Positions 47,890-58,600 of a stretch of 64,000 nt of DNA are shown one piece after another; the stretch's first letter is position 1, and each line of letters starts with the position of its first letter. Origin of the DNA: Manis javanica (taxonomy: Eukaryota; Chordata; Mammalia; Pholidota; Manidae). The stretch is taken from NCBI RefSeq assembly GCF_040802235.1, contig NC_133156.1:188301851-188365850 (forward strand), given 5' to 3'. The translations under genes and the position numbers were made by a program. The notes beneath the pieces were generated by a model. It worked only from the letters and a program-made list of their open reading frames with translations. It searched no databases and was not told where the DNA came from.

Positions 47890-48470
47890 ATCTCAACATG
47901 ATTTCCTTATGGATTTGTTATGTTACCATTATCACATACCAAGTTCTCAAAGGTAAATGGACTGTTTCTAAGTTCTTTATTCTGTTCTACTTCTACCATT
48001 GTACACGTCTGTTACTGTAACTTATAATATGTCTTACTATGTAGGAGGGTAAATTTCCCCTCTGTGATTTTTTTCAGAAATGACCAGATTATAATGAGAT
48101 TTAGTCTTCCATATGCATTTTAGATTTAAATTCCTCAAATCCTGCTAAATTTTGAGTGGTTTGCACTGAGTTTATGAATAAATTTCAAGATCATTGATAT
48201 CTTAATAATGCTATATAATCCTATCCACAAATGTTATATATACCTCTATTTAGGTCTTCTTTGAAATATTTTAATAGTGTTAACTTTTTAAACTTTTTTT
48301 CTATAAACGTTCTGTGTTTTCTCTCAGTGTAATTGCTGGAGAGTTTATAGTTGTGTTGTTTTGTAAATAGTATCTTATTTTCTAGTTTGTTAGTTGTAGT
48401 GTGTAGTAATGCGTTTGGTTTTCATGCATTGATTTGTATTTGGGAGTCTTGCTGAATCAATTGGGATTAG
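47890..48470 (-). mobile_element. Old L1, antisense, second part
   Basis: 'agttctttattctgttctacttctaccattgtacacgtctgttactg', 'tgagtttatgaataaatttcaagatcattgatatcttaataatgct' and 'tgtaattgctggagagtttatag' continue the reverse L1. Confidence 0.7.
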
Positions 48471-49165
48471 GTTTGGCTATAAGTAATAACACACACACAC
48501 ACATACACACAAACAATAGCATGAAGGAGATAAGATTTATTGAGGTTCAAGAAGATACTTGCAGATGGATGCTTTAGGGCCAGTGCTTGTATAGCAGATG
48601 CCTTCTGTCTTGTTGCTCCACAGTGTGTGGTTTCCCTACTCAAGGTCAGCTCATGGTCTCAGATGACTGCTAAAGCTCCAGCCATTATGTCTTCATTTCA
48701 GATGGCAGGAAAGAGGATGGGGCATACCTTGCCCTTTATGGATGTATGTATCAATTCTGTTTTTAACCCATTGCCTGGAACATGGCAACACAGGCTATAA
48801 GGGAAGCTGGCAATGTTGTCTTTATTCTGGTTGGCTGTGTGTCCTGCTAAAAAAAAGTGTAGTACTATGGAAGAAGGGGAGAAAAGAATCTGTCACCTTG
48901 CTGAATTCTTTTCTTACTTATAGTATACACATGAGTGTATACACGTCCAAATTTATCAAGCTGTACACTACAATTTGTGCATTGTATGTACCTCAATAAA
49001 AATAAATTTTTTAATGTACAGCAAAAATACTACTTAATATTTACTCTAAACACATTCTATTTAACTGTGAGCAAGTTTGCTACTGTTTGTGTGTGTTTGT
49101 GTGTTGTTACTTATAGCCAAACCTAATGCTAATTGATACAGCAAGACTCCCCAATACAAATCATT
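48429..49165. repeat. Inverted repeat A/A' with enclosed transposon-like block
   Basis: Arm A (48429-48518) and arm A' (49081-49165) are reverse complements with few mismatches. They share L1 sequence plus 'aggtttggctataagtaa' and a CA/TG-rich end. Between the arms, about 48519-48900 has a transposon-like look ('aggagataagatttattgaggttc') and includes an 86-codon frame of no recognised homology. A perfect (CA)n tract sits in arm A near 48489-48502. Confidence 0.85.
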
Positions 49166-49494
49166 AGTCTCATCTTGTTGTTTCTATTGGGTGTCATATG
49201 TGGTTGATCATATTACAAGAAACAATCCCAGTTTTATCTCTTTCCTTCTGATTCTTCTATTTAATTCCTTTCTTTTACAAATCTTATTCTGTTAGCCAGG
49301 ACTTTCAGCATCATGTTAAATAGTAGTGACAACCTTGTCTTGCTCATACTTAAATAGAATGTGTTTAGAGTAAATATTAACTAGTATTTTTGCTGTACAT
49401 TGAAAAACGATTATTTTTTATTGAGGTACATATAATACAATGTACAAATTGTAGTGTGCAGCTTGATGAATTTGGACATATGTATACACTCATG
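48929..49494. repeat. Inverted repeat C/C' of about 150 bp
   Basis: Arm C (48929-49075) and arm C' (49340-49494) are reverse complements with high identity. They carry an L1 3' end ('tgtacactacaatttgtgcattgtatgtacctcaataaaa' on the plus strand in C) plus 60 bases of its flank ('tttactctaaacacattctattta'). Arm C ends about five bases before arm A' begins, so C-A' together are the inverted image of A joined to C'. Confidence 0.85.
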
Positions 49495-49700
49495 CAACCA
49501 TCACCCAGATCAAGTTTTCAAACATTCTCACTAATGCTTTTCCTCTTCACTTATTTCATCCATCCCCCAACCTTGCTCCTCTGTGGCAACCACCTGTTTG
49601 GTCTCTGTGACTATGAGTCTATTTCTGTTTTGTTTGTTTGTTTGTTTCTTTTTTAGATCCCATATATAAGTGAAATCATATGATATTTGTCTTTTTTTGC
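49400..49700 (-). mobile_element. L1 3' end, antisense
   Basis: 'ttttttattgaggtacatataatacaatgtacaaattgtagtgtgcagcttgatgaatttggac', 'caaccatcacccagatcaag', 'ctctgtggcaaccacctgtttggtctctgtgactatgagtctatt' are reverse L1 3' UTR phrases. A (GTTT)n patch lies at about 49630-49648. Confidence 0.8.
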
Positions 49701-50699
49701 TGTACCTTTTGGTCCTTCATAAAGGTAACTTCTTCCTAGTTCCTAGTTTTCTAAAAGTTCTTATTATTAAGAAGTGATGCACTTATTATTTGAGAATTCT
49801 ATGAGACCTGGGTTGAATCTTCTATTCTCAATAAACACATGCTTTTGCTTCCTGGTCCATGTGGGTAATATATATATTCAAACCCATTTTAAAAGAGCTT
49901 ATAATCTAATGGAAGAGATCAGCTACAACCACATATAAATAAGTAACAGTAAAAGGGAAATATTTTATTATCACATATTGCTTATATGTTTTATTTTAGA
50001 TAAAAAATTATATATATCATTCTTAATCATAACAAATTGGAAAGTATAGATAAGCAAAAGGAAAACTAGATAAAGATGAACCAAATCTTGCTTATTTTGA
50101 CAAACATGCTTAAACTCTCCCTAGACTTTTCCTCAGGTTCCTATTTAAATATTGCATGTGTATACTTTTGAGCCCCTCATTTAGACTATAAACTCTTTGA
50201 GACAATAAACATCTCATATAGCACCTTTTTTGGGGGATTATCACAGTACTTAGTACATCATTAGTCTCATTCCACTGGTTAGAAGAAAAATGACATTATC
50301 AATCTAAATGTATTTTTTTATATGGTGAAATTTTGTATAAACCATAAACAAGTAGGTTTCATACATATTGTAGGCTCATATATGACATCAATTACAGTGA
50401 TATTTTCAATCCAAAATTATTTAACTTTTCTGTACTTTGAAGTGTAGTTAGAAGGTATGCCTATGATATTTATGAAAGATAATTTTCCAGCTTCATCTTC
50501 TTGTATATGACAGTATATGATACAGGCCTGTGCACAAGAAATGTAGAAAGGAAGATGATTATAGTAATGAGAAACAGGAAATATATAGGAGAAAGGAAAT
50601 ACATGTGAGAGAAAGGGTACAGATACAAGTGAGAAAGGAAGATAAGAAGAAAGGAAGAATAGGGGTTCTCAAATTTTCAAAAGGAAAGAATAAACAAGG
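49701..50699. other. No gene or clear repeat recognised
   Basis: AT-rich DNA; a purine-rich GAAA/AGGAAG tract occupies about 50536-50700. Confidence 0.45.
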
Positions 50700-50860
50700 G
50701 TTCTCAAATCAAAAGTTTATTTTGATATTTTAATATTTATTCCAGTCACCTGGGATGTTTGTTTAAAAAGCAAATGTTCAGGTCCCACAGAGATGGTGAT
50801 TTACTATATCTGACAGCAGACCCAGGAATCTGGGTGGACTGTAAACGATTTAGGGAATAC
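50700..50860 (+). mobile_element. MER5-like hAT MITE, diverged
   Basis: 'ttctcaaatcaaaag', 'ccagtcacctgggatgtttgtttaaaaagcaaatgttcaggtccc', 'gcagacccaggaatctgggtgg' follow the order of a MER5-type element. Confidence 0.55.
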
Positions 50861-52299
50861 TGAAATAGGGGGAGCTCAGAATTAGAAAAACACATGGTGG
50901 CGGGGGTGGGGGCTTGGGGAGTTGGGAGGGTGGATTGGAGGTGTGCCAAAAACAAACAAGGGGGCAACTTCTGCCACAGGATGCTAACCCTGGGTATTCG
51001 GAGATCCTCCGGCAGATACTAGTGTATGTCTAGACTCAAAATCTTGTGTGTCATTAGTACCCTCTATATATGCAAGATAATGCTCTCACCTGAGCCATAA
51101 AATGACCTGACAGTGGAAGAAAAAAAAAAGTGCTTTCTAAATATTTTTCAGCACATTCTTAAATGTAGTAGAATAGCCCATACTAGAAATTTTTTCCCAC
51201 ATGAGGGATCTAGTTTGTTTAGATTATTAGAGGGTTACCTGGCTAAGGGAACAGTGCCCACCTTCTTCAAATGAGTATGTCCTGAGGTGAGGACACTGGC
51301 CTCCTTACACTGCCCGATTCCAAAGGAGTTTTAATAAAAGAGGGGCAACACAAATGCAAGTTAGGTGTTACAAGAAGTTTGCAGCAACAGTTCATTTCCT
51401 TAGGTGGACTCAGGACTACAGTCTGAAATGGAGTGGGAATAAAATAAAAAAGAGAAGAGGTAAGAGGTGTCAGACTGAGTGTTCACACTATGGCTCAAGG
51501 GAAGGATCTGTATCCTAAAAATGACAATAATCAAGGAAACCTCTATGCCTAGAGTAAGCCTTCATGTACACGTATTCTGTCCTCTGAATTCCAGACCACT
51601 GTAGGTTTTAATCTAAGTATGAACATAAAATTGTTTTGCCCATTTCAAGGCTCTAGATCAACACTAGGTCTCTCTAGTTCACTTGTCTGTTCAAGTGGGT
51701 ATTGGGTATTCTAAGTGGATTTGAAAATCTCTTCCTGTAGGGGTGTGATGTATGATTTGCCTTTCTTTGGTTTCTTGATAGGAAGCAATTGTAAATTTCA
51801 AATAACATACAGAAAGGCACCTTGTGGGAAAGAAGGTAGATTTTTGCAGGTGCATTTGCCTTTGTGGGCATTACTCTTCAGGTTTACTGGTGACCACTGG
51901 TACTTCCAAGTACAAGTGTGTGGAAAGTGTTAAGGTCTGTGAAGTGATTACGGGACTGTAGGCATGAAATCAGGAAAAAGCCAAAGCTCCTGGGAACTAG
52001 CAGTGAGATCTAGTAGTGAATGCTCCCTAACATTGTCCTCAGGGTACCTGGTGAGGAGGGTGGGAGAGAAGTGGGAAAGTGTTGTGTGGGCGGGAGGAAG
52101 GGTGAAAGAAAGCTTAAGTACATTCATGTATTTAAAAAAAGTTTTGCTCATGCCAGGTTAAGAGGTGCCTTTCCAGAAACTTGATAGAGAAATGGTATGT
52201 ATTCAGAAGCTGCTTCAACCTGTCCACACCCTATCCTGACTTCCCCAGAGAATAGTCAAGCAAGGAGGCAAATGCTATTGCCAAGCCTCCTGTGTCTGG
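50861..52299. other. No gene or clear repeat recognised; upstream flank of main promoter
   Basis: A G-rich patch lies at 50899-50940. The 51700-52170 part holds short frames on both strands. Absence of repeats from about 51000 on fits a promoter-proximal region. Confidence 0.45.
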
Positions 52300-52786
52300 C
52301 TTCCAGTTTCCTCAGATCCCAGAGCTCAGCCCCGCAGGACGTCACACGGAGCTCTTCCCGAGAGTGGGCACTGAATGGACGTGGGGCAAAGTTTGACCTG
52401 AGTCACTCTAAATCTGGCTGCCCCTCGCGTGTGGGGTTTGGCCGCTGGGCTCCCCGGCCTCGCAAGGCAGAGGCTGAGCAGCAGGAGCTGCATAAGCAGC
52501 AGCCGCTGCTGCCGCTTGCGAGCCAGCCTTCGCCGCCTCCTCCTGCCGGCGCGGAGTCGCAGCGCAGCCAGTCCCTATCTCTGTCACGCCGCCAGCAGCT
52601 CGGCTCCTCCACCGCGCCCCCACGCCCCCACTCTCCCCGCCCCCTGCGCGGCCCCAACCCTCACACAGTTATTTGCGTGACTGACCCGAAGCCGGCGGGA
52701 GGGAGGACCCGGCCGCGGGCAGGAGGGGAGGGCGTTGGCCCGCCCACTCCTTCCCCTCTGGCTCGGGGCAGCATCTTCTCCTCCTC

Positions 52787-53080
52787 ATTGGCCACACCCT
52801 TGCGTCCATCAGCCCCCTGTGGCCCTCGGATTGGTGGAAGGAACACTTCTGGAGCGAGGAGAACAGAGTGACTCCGCCGGTCTCCGGCGCCTCTTCTTTC
52901 CCTCCACCCCCGACTTCAACGTCCACCCACCTCTCCCCACCCCCGACTCTCCTTCCCCTCCCCGTTCGTGGCAGTGTCCTTAGAAGACTCATTGGGCCAG
53001 GGGCGAAGCCAGCCACCTATCGAGCCGCACCGTTATTGGCAGAGGCCCACGCCCGTCGGAGCGGCGGGTCTCGCCATTGG
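52787..53080 (-). promoter_or_regulatory. Cluster of five inverted CCAAT boxes (NF-Y type)
   Basis: ATTGG on the plus strand occurs at 52787-52791, 52830-52834, 52991-52995, 53035-53039 and 53076-53080. Start-to-start spacings are 43, 161, 44 and 41 bases. Inverted CCAAT boxes 60-100 bases upstream of initiation are a known NF-Y arrangement, so the last box points to initiation near 53140-53200. Confidence 0.75.
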
Positions 53081-53291
53081 GTGGCTCGGCTCTGCTCCCC
53101 GCCTCTCAACGCCTCGCCCTCTCAGTCACCTCCTCCCCTCCGGCTCTTCCTCTGCCCCCTTTCCCCGCCCGTTCTCGCCGCATCTCCAGTGTCCAGCTGG
53201 GCGGGGACTGCTGTACGACTCTGTAAAGTCTGTGAGTCACTGCACAACCCATCAATCCAATTAAATGTCTTGAGTGAGCCGAGCAGGCGGT

Positions 53292-53318
53292 GCCGCCGCC
53301 GCCGCCGCCGCCGCCGCC
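53292..53318 (+). repeat. (GCC)9 trinucleotide repeat
   Basis: Nine uninterrupted GCC units in the predicted 5' UTR are followed by a second CCGCCGCGGCCGCC patch. Such tracts are length-variable in mammals and can affect translation. Normal range for this locus is unknown. Confidence 0.9.
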
Positions 53319-53361
53319 AGCCCCGCCGCGGCCGCCCCTGCTCATAGCGCCCCTCTGATCC

Positions 53362-53547
53362 ATGGCTGTCTGTCTGTACTTGTTACGGTGTAACCTCCTC
53401 CTCCTCCTCCTTTCCCTCCTCCTCCTCGGGAGCCGCTGCAACTTCCCCTCAGCCAGCCTCCTCTGTTTGGGGACTGTAAAGGCATGGGATAGACCCAGAG
53501 CCACTCTGTCTCCCCTCCAACCCTCGCTCAATTTCCCCCCCTTTTAA
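53362..53547 (+). CDS. Possible upstream ORF with hydrophobic leader, 61 codons
   Basis: An ATG in moderate context (T at -3, G at +4) opens a frame beginning MAVCLYLLRCNLLLLLLSLL and ending 61 codons on, inside the predicted first exon. The first 25 residues resemble a signal peptide, but the leucines come from a CTC repeat (53387-53428), so the resemblance may be accidental. After it, the frame is an unremarkable basic/proline-containing tail with no domain. It may act as a translation-repressing upstream ORF or be untranslated. It is not likely to be the main product. Confidence 0.3.
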   Translation: MAVCLYLLRCNLLLLLLSLLLLGSRCNFPSASLLCLGTVKAWDRPRATLSPLQPSLNFPPF

Positions 53548-53877
53548 ATTAAAGTCTGCTCCTCGCTCCTTGTTTTAGAGATTTGTCAGTCTATTATTTC
53601 CCCTGGTTTTTATATTTCCCTCCCTGGGGTAGGGGGTCGCAGGGGCCGGAGGGTTTATTTTAGGGAGGGGGCTCTCCACCCCCACCCCCACCGCCGCTTC
53701 TCCCTTTTCGGTTGTGCCTTGATTGCTCTGCTGCTCTCGGCTCCCACCCCTGGAACTCACCGTCCTGCACTGGAGTGACGCACCGACACCCCCCGCCCAC
53801 AGCCCAGACTTCCCCTCCCTCGCTGCCGCCTCAGCCCGTCTCGGAGCTGGACCCGGTGCCGACTTCTTCGCAGAAGG

Positions 53878-53883
53878 GTGAGT
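53878..53883 (+). other. Splice donor GTGAGT of first exon
   Basis: AAGG followed by GTGAGT matches the mammalian 5' splice site well and lies at the edge of the CpG-dense zone. A second donor-like AAG/GTAAGA occurs at 54450. Confidence 0.65.
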
Positions 53884-55254
53884 ACCGTATTGGGTTCTGG
53901 GCGGGGGATCTGGGAAGAGGCTGTATATAGCGGTCCACTTTGGGGAGGGCAGCGATCACGTTGTGGGCTGGAGGATCCTGGTCCGGCGTGGATTTGAGGT
54001 GGAGACTGCCTCCCTCCTCGCTCCCTCTTCCCCCGCCCCTCAACTCCTTATTCACCAGCCTTGTATTTCTAGGTATTGCCAGACTCACCATCGGGGCATT
54101 ATAATACTTATAAAATGAGCGGTAATGGCACGCTTTCTGTCCCTAGGATGCTTAGTGAGCACGGTAATAGTCAGCGATGTGATCTGACAGCCTCTGTGAC
54201 CTGCAGAAGTGAAAAAACGAATAATGGGTACATTTTTCTCCAAGTCAAAGTTCAACTTTTTTTCAATAAAGGCAAAGCGAAAGCTATTTCTAACTTGAAT
54301 GTGTGATTATGACAGAGCAAGGGAAATAGGTAGTCTAGTGGTATGGCTTATTGTTTTTATTTTAAAATAGTCTTACGGCTTCCCTTTTGAATAAATTCAG
54401 TATTAAAGTAGAGGTTACAAAGTCTTTGAACCTGTTGGAGGAAAGCAAGGTAAGATGGGAATCCAGCTTGACACTTCATCTTTAGCTCACCTCTATTCTA
54501 GTGAAGCATTGCAACACAGAATTTTTTTTATTTCTCAGTCACTGGGCACAGTGGGGTGTGTTAAGAATACATACGGATTTTTTCTTTTATATTCATCCTT
54601 TGTATACCTGATTGCTCCTAAACAATGTCATGTCACAAAATTTCGTAAATTTTTTATTTGATTTCTGTGTTAGTGGTAGCTCAAAATACATACTGCCCCT
54701 GTATGCTTTACGAGAATCTTGTCTTATGCATCATTAACATTCAATATGAAGTAAAAGTAAAAATTATGAGAAATAGTTATTCTGAATCAGCTTCTGAGGT
54801 TACTTTTGAGAATTCAGCCTATTTAAAATGGGTTTTACCCTTTTTGAATCAAGGTCTGGTCTAGTTGTCCACAAGCTTCAAATTAGGCCAAACCAAACAT
54901 GTTTGGAAATACTAAAGTACAGGAAAGGCCTTTTAGTAGTTCATTCTCTCCTTCTCTTTCAGACTAGCCAGAATAAGTTGTTACTAAATTTAATCTTAAA
55001 GAATAGACTGTTCCTGTACTGAAGTCTGCCAAGTTTCTACAAGATTCCTTTTTAAAGAGCAGCAATGTGTTTATGATCAGCCCAAAGTAGTAAAGTTGAC
55101 TGAAATGTAAATGATGTTCTATGGAATTGCTTGTCATAAGCCCCAAAACCTTGGAAAGGGTTTCAGGAAGACTTATACAAAGCCTTTTTGAATTGTTTAA
55201 TGAATTTCATCATGTGGCTCTTTTTATGAGTGTAAGACGACGTTATTGAGAGGC
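53884..55254 (+). other. Start of presumed first intron
   Basis: GC falls within 200 bases and the DNA becomes AT-rich without recognisable repeats. A donor-like AAG/GTAAGA at 54450 might mark an alternative exon end. Short frames have no homology that I recognise. Confidence 0.5.
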
Positions 55255-55400
55255 CTCATAGCATAGGGGAAGCCATGCTGCCTGAGTTTGACTCTGGCCT
55301 CTGTCGCTTGATGGCTCTTTGACCTTAGTTAAGTTTCAAACCTGGCCTTGTGCTGTTTTTTTTTTCCTGTAAATAGGAAGGATGACTTTTTTCTCAAAGG
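55255..55400 (+). mobile_element. MIR SINE fragment, sense
   Basis: 'tgcctgagtttgactctggcctctgtcgcttgatggctctttgaccttagttaagtttcaaacc' follows the MIR core, then a T-run and 'cctgtaaataggaaggatgac'. Confidence 0.7.
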
Positions 55401-55469
55401 AGAGAATGCATATCATAGAGCACTTGTGTTATCTCTCCCATTATCATCACTGTCCACAGAAAGGATACC

Positions 55470-55690
55470 TATAGTATAGTGGTTAAGAGTGGAGATTCCT
55501 AAGGCAGACTGTAGGTTCAAGTCCCAGCATTTTCTCTTGCTCTCTCTGGACCTTGGTCAAGTTAATCTCAGATTCACTGTTTGTAAAGTGGGGATAATAG
55601 AAGCATTTACTTCATAGGGTTATTGTGAGGTCTGGATGAGTTAATGTATGCAGAGATCTTGACTAGTGTTTGGTATTTTAAGTTTAATTC
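55470..55690 (+). mobile_element. MIR SINE, sense, near full length
   Basis: 'atagtatagtggttaagagtggagattcctaaggcagactgtaggttcaagtccc', 'ggaccttggtcaagttaatctcagattcactgtttgtaaagtggggataatagaagc', 'tagggttattgtgaggtctggatgagttaatgtatgcag' give a complete MIR order including the tRNA-like head. Confidence 0.9.
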
Positions 55691-58600
55691 TCTGCTATGT
55701 TTCTTGTATGTGTTGAAAAGTGGGTGACTTTATTTGGAAGTAATATTTTGGTAAAGGTAAAGAACCATTGCTGTCAGTGAAAAAAGCAGAATTCTTATGC
55801 ATGATGTCTTATGAGATTTATACTTTTAAACGAGTTTATGAATAGTTTCTGAAATTTAGTTATTAGATGAGTTGAGTTGATCACGCTGTCATTTAAACTT
55901 GAAAAATAGAATACATATACCTCTGTTATAATGCTTGTCACACATTTGCTGTTATCTGAGTGCCTGGTATGTAAAGAAGTTTAATGAATGCAATTGAACG
56001 AGTTAAATAATGTTATTCTCAGGTTGTTGATGAAGAGTTGTATGACTTCATAAGTGATATTGGGAAAAATATTGATTGTATTGTTGAGTTGAAATTTTAT
56101 GTTCTCATTTTTGTAAGTAGAGAATAAATGAGGGGAATTACAGTATAGCTTACGTTTTATTAAGAAAATGTTTTTCATTTTGAAGATGAAACTTAAAATA
56201 GTCTGAGAAGTACATATGTAGTATCTTCCTTGGATGCCTGATGTGTTCATTTTTCATTATAAGACTTTCTGACTCCCAGACTTTCTGTTCCTATGGTGGA
56301 TGTTATTAGAATTAATGCGAATTATACAAATTAGATTTTGAATATCCTAAATGTTGATGTGATGTTATTATTGGCTTCTGAATTAAAAATAATAAAGATA
56401 ATTTATCAAAGTAACACTGTGAAAATAAAATGGCATCATTTCCTTAAGGACCAAATTTTTATTTCTTTCCATTCAAGAGTGTAACTTTCTCTTGAACAAT
56501 CTCAATAATTAGCTTTTGAAATAGCTCTAGTAAATAGTGTAATAGGGATCATAAAGGAGGTATATGTAATTAGTAAATAAAACACTTAAACTTTAAACTT
56601 TATCACATTTAATAGCATTACATATCTGGGAAATATATATTTTTAAATAAACAGAATTGATGGTGCCTACCACCTTATTTACAGAATCATTCTGTTTTAC
56701 TTGTCAATAAAATCCAATTTAATCACCGCGCTCTCTGAAATTATAAAGTGCAAGAAATAATCTTTCATGAAAGAGATGTCAGTAGTGAAATCTGAATACT
56801 AATCTATTCAGAAGTGTTACAGTGTTCCATAGCATTGTTAAAACTTTTCAAATATGTGAATTTTATCTACTACACTGTGGATAATTTTGTATAAATAATT
56901 CTTTGTTAAACCAAATCACCAGTTACCCAATTTTGTTGACTGTATTACATTTTCACTGGCTAAAACAATGATTTTAGAAAACCTGCCCTTTTTTGTTCAT
57001 ATACTTTTAAAGCAGCCAATCTAAAATGAAACTTAAAAAAAAATTAATTTATAGACACTTAGAAACCACACCTAAGTGTCTGGTCTGGAATATGGCAGGT
57101 CGCTTATTTTCCACTTAATACATTTTAGGATGACATTGTTTCTGTCTCATCTCTTTATTTCATTCAACATTTTTGTGAAGACATTCAAGTATTTATTAGT
57201 ATTTTACATATGCATGTGATTTTAGGGCTTGTGATTTCTATTCTTGTCTTCCAACAGTAGGAAAATGGATAACCATGTACTCTTGTCAGTGATCAAAAGG
57301 GGAGAAAGAAAATATATGCATTATCTGTTGACATAAAGTTAGAATTAAGGTCCGTTGAGTCTAGACTGAGCAGTGCTACTGATTGGCACATGACCTTTAG
57401 CATTATACTTAACCTCCACAGCTCTCCATGTTCTTATCCTTTCAGTGGAAGGAGGGAAGGCAGTTACCCTGCCTACACTCAGAAAGGATGTTTTAGGGGT
57501 AAGTTTTAAGTGCTTTTTAAAAGAGTTGGAGAAGGATAAAATGCAGGCAAATGTAAAGTAAACATTAGCATTCAGAAATGGATATCTGTTTATCATTATT
57601 TAAAAATTGTGACCTTTTAGATCTTTCATCTGAAGGACATTTTTCCTTTTAACTTTATATTTGGAGAGACTTCTTAGTGGTATGTTCACAAGAATGTATA
57701 TGGTACCTTTTAAAGAGGCAAGGCACTGTAATTTAATGAATGGAATTTTAAATGTTAATACTGAGTTGCTATAACCATCCTGGGTTATAGCAGATGTTGA
57801 TGCTGTAAGAAAAAACTTTCTGTACCTAGAAGATAATAAATTTTATTAAGGGAAAGCTTGTAAGATTTGACATGCATTGCAGGAAAAATGTTCAGATAGA
57901 TCAGGTTCCATTAGATGTATATTCAAAGAGAAAAATTAATCATTATTTACTTTTAAATTTCAAAAGGATTACTTGTTTGTAGGATGTCTTGTTTATTTCG
58001 TACCTTGAATACAGTGAAATGTGCACATTTCAGAATATAATGGCTTGGAGGATTTCATTTATTCCAGCTAATATTTTATTTAGAAGGGGAGTGAAAACGT
58101 GTGGAAAGACTACATTTTAACAAACTAGTTTTTTCTCTTCTCCCTAAAAGTGAATTAGGAGTCTTTATAAATCAGAAGCCCAGAGTTGGCATATTATATA
58201 AGTTTCTTTGAGTTCAGCTTTACCTCTCTGCGGTTATTAGCAGAATTGTCAAAGTGTCATGGTTACTCACTTTTTAAAGTGGAAATGAAATTATAGTGTA
58301 CTCAAAGTAAGACCTATTAAAGCAAGTGGGGCCCACAAAGAAATATTGTTTATTCCAGCTAATATTAAGTATAGTGAACAGTGATCCTCAAATGCTTTAA
58401 AAAATATGTTGTCTGTGTGTCCAAATTGTTCAATATCCAAATGATGGAAACTTCGAATGATCAGATTTCTTCTTCAGTTTTGAATTTAAAGTCCACATTG
58501 ATGTTTGTAATGTTTTGTGTGGTGGTATATAACTCTTTAGTATTGAATGTTTACCTTTAAGATATTAAGTAAAATACCCAGTCCACCCTTCATGTAAATT

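Larger units (their letters stand above)
53140..53877 (+). other. Predicted first exon (mostly 5' UTR) of an unidentified gene
   Basis: The right end is well supported: ...GCAGAAGG followed by GTGAGTACC, a near-consensus donor at 53878. The left end is a guess from the CCAAT cluster and could lie anywhere from about 53100 to 53250. The exon would contain the (GCC)9 tract, a two-codon upstream frame, a 61-codon hydrophobic upstream frame and long CT-rich segments. No ATG frame remains open from within this exon across the donor with recognisable protein, so the main start codon is probably in a later exon outside the window. Confidence 0.6.
52300..54030 (+). promoter_or_regulatory. Main CpG island promoter
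   Basis: This is a long GC- and CpG-dense segment with GC boxes, a CRE-like GACGTCA (52338-52344), AP-1 sites TGAGTCA (52399-52405 and 53233-53239) and five inverted CCAAT boxes. There is no TATA box at a sensible place. A consensus 5' splice site on the plus strand at 53878 and orderly loss of GC after 54030 indicate a plus-strand gene whose first exon lies in the right half of the island. Such architecture is typical of broadly expressed or developmental regulator genes. The gene itself is not identifiable from this sequence by eye. Confidence 0.85.

Noticed and set aside
52197..52871. 224-codon plus-strand open frame in the main CpG island
   Set aside because: Proline/serine/arginine-rich translation typical of GC-rich DNA. 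It covers the CRE-like site and two of the CCAAT boxes upstream of the likely transcription start and has no domain.
53106..53531. 141-codon minus-strand frame rich in Arg and Gly
   Set aside because: It is the reverse of the GCC repeat and CT tracts in the predicted 5' UTR; composition artefact.
55470..55560. tRNA-like internal promoter boxes
   Set aside because: They are the tRNA-derived head of a MIR SINE; no cloverleaf can be folded.
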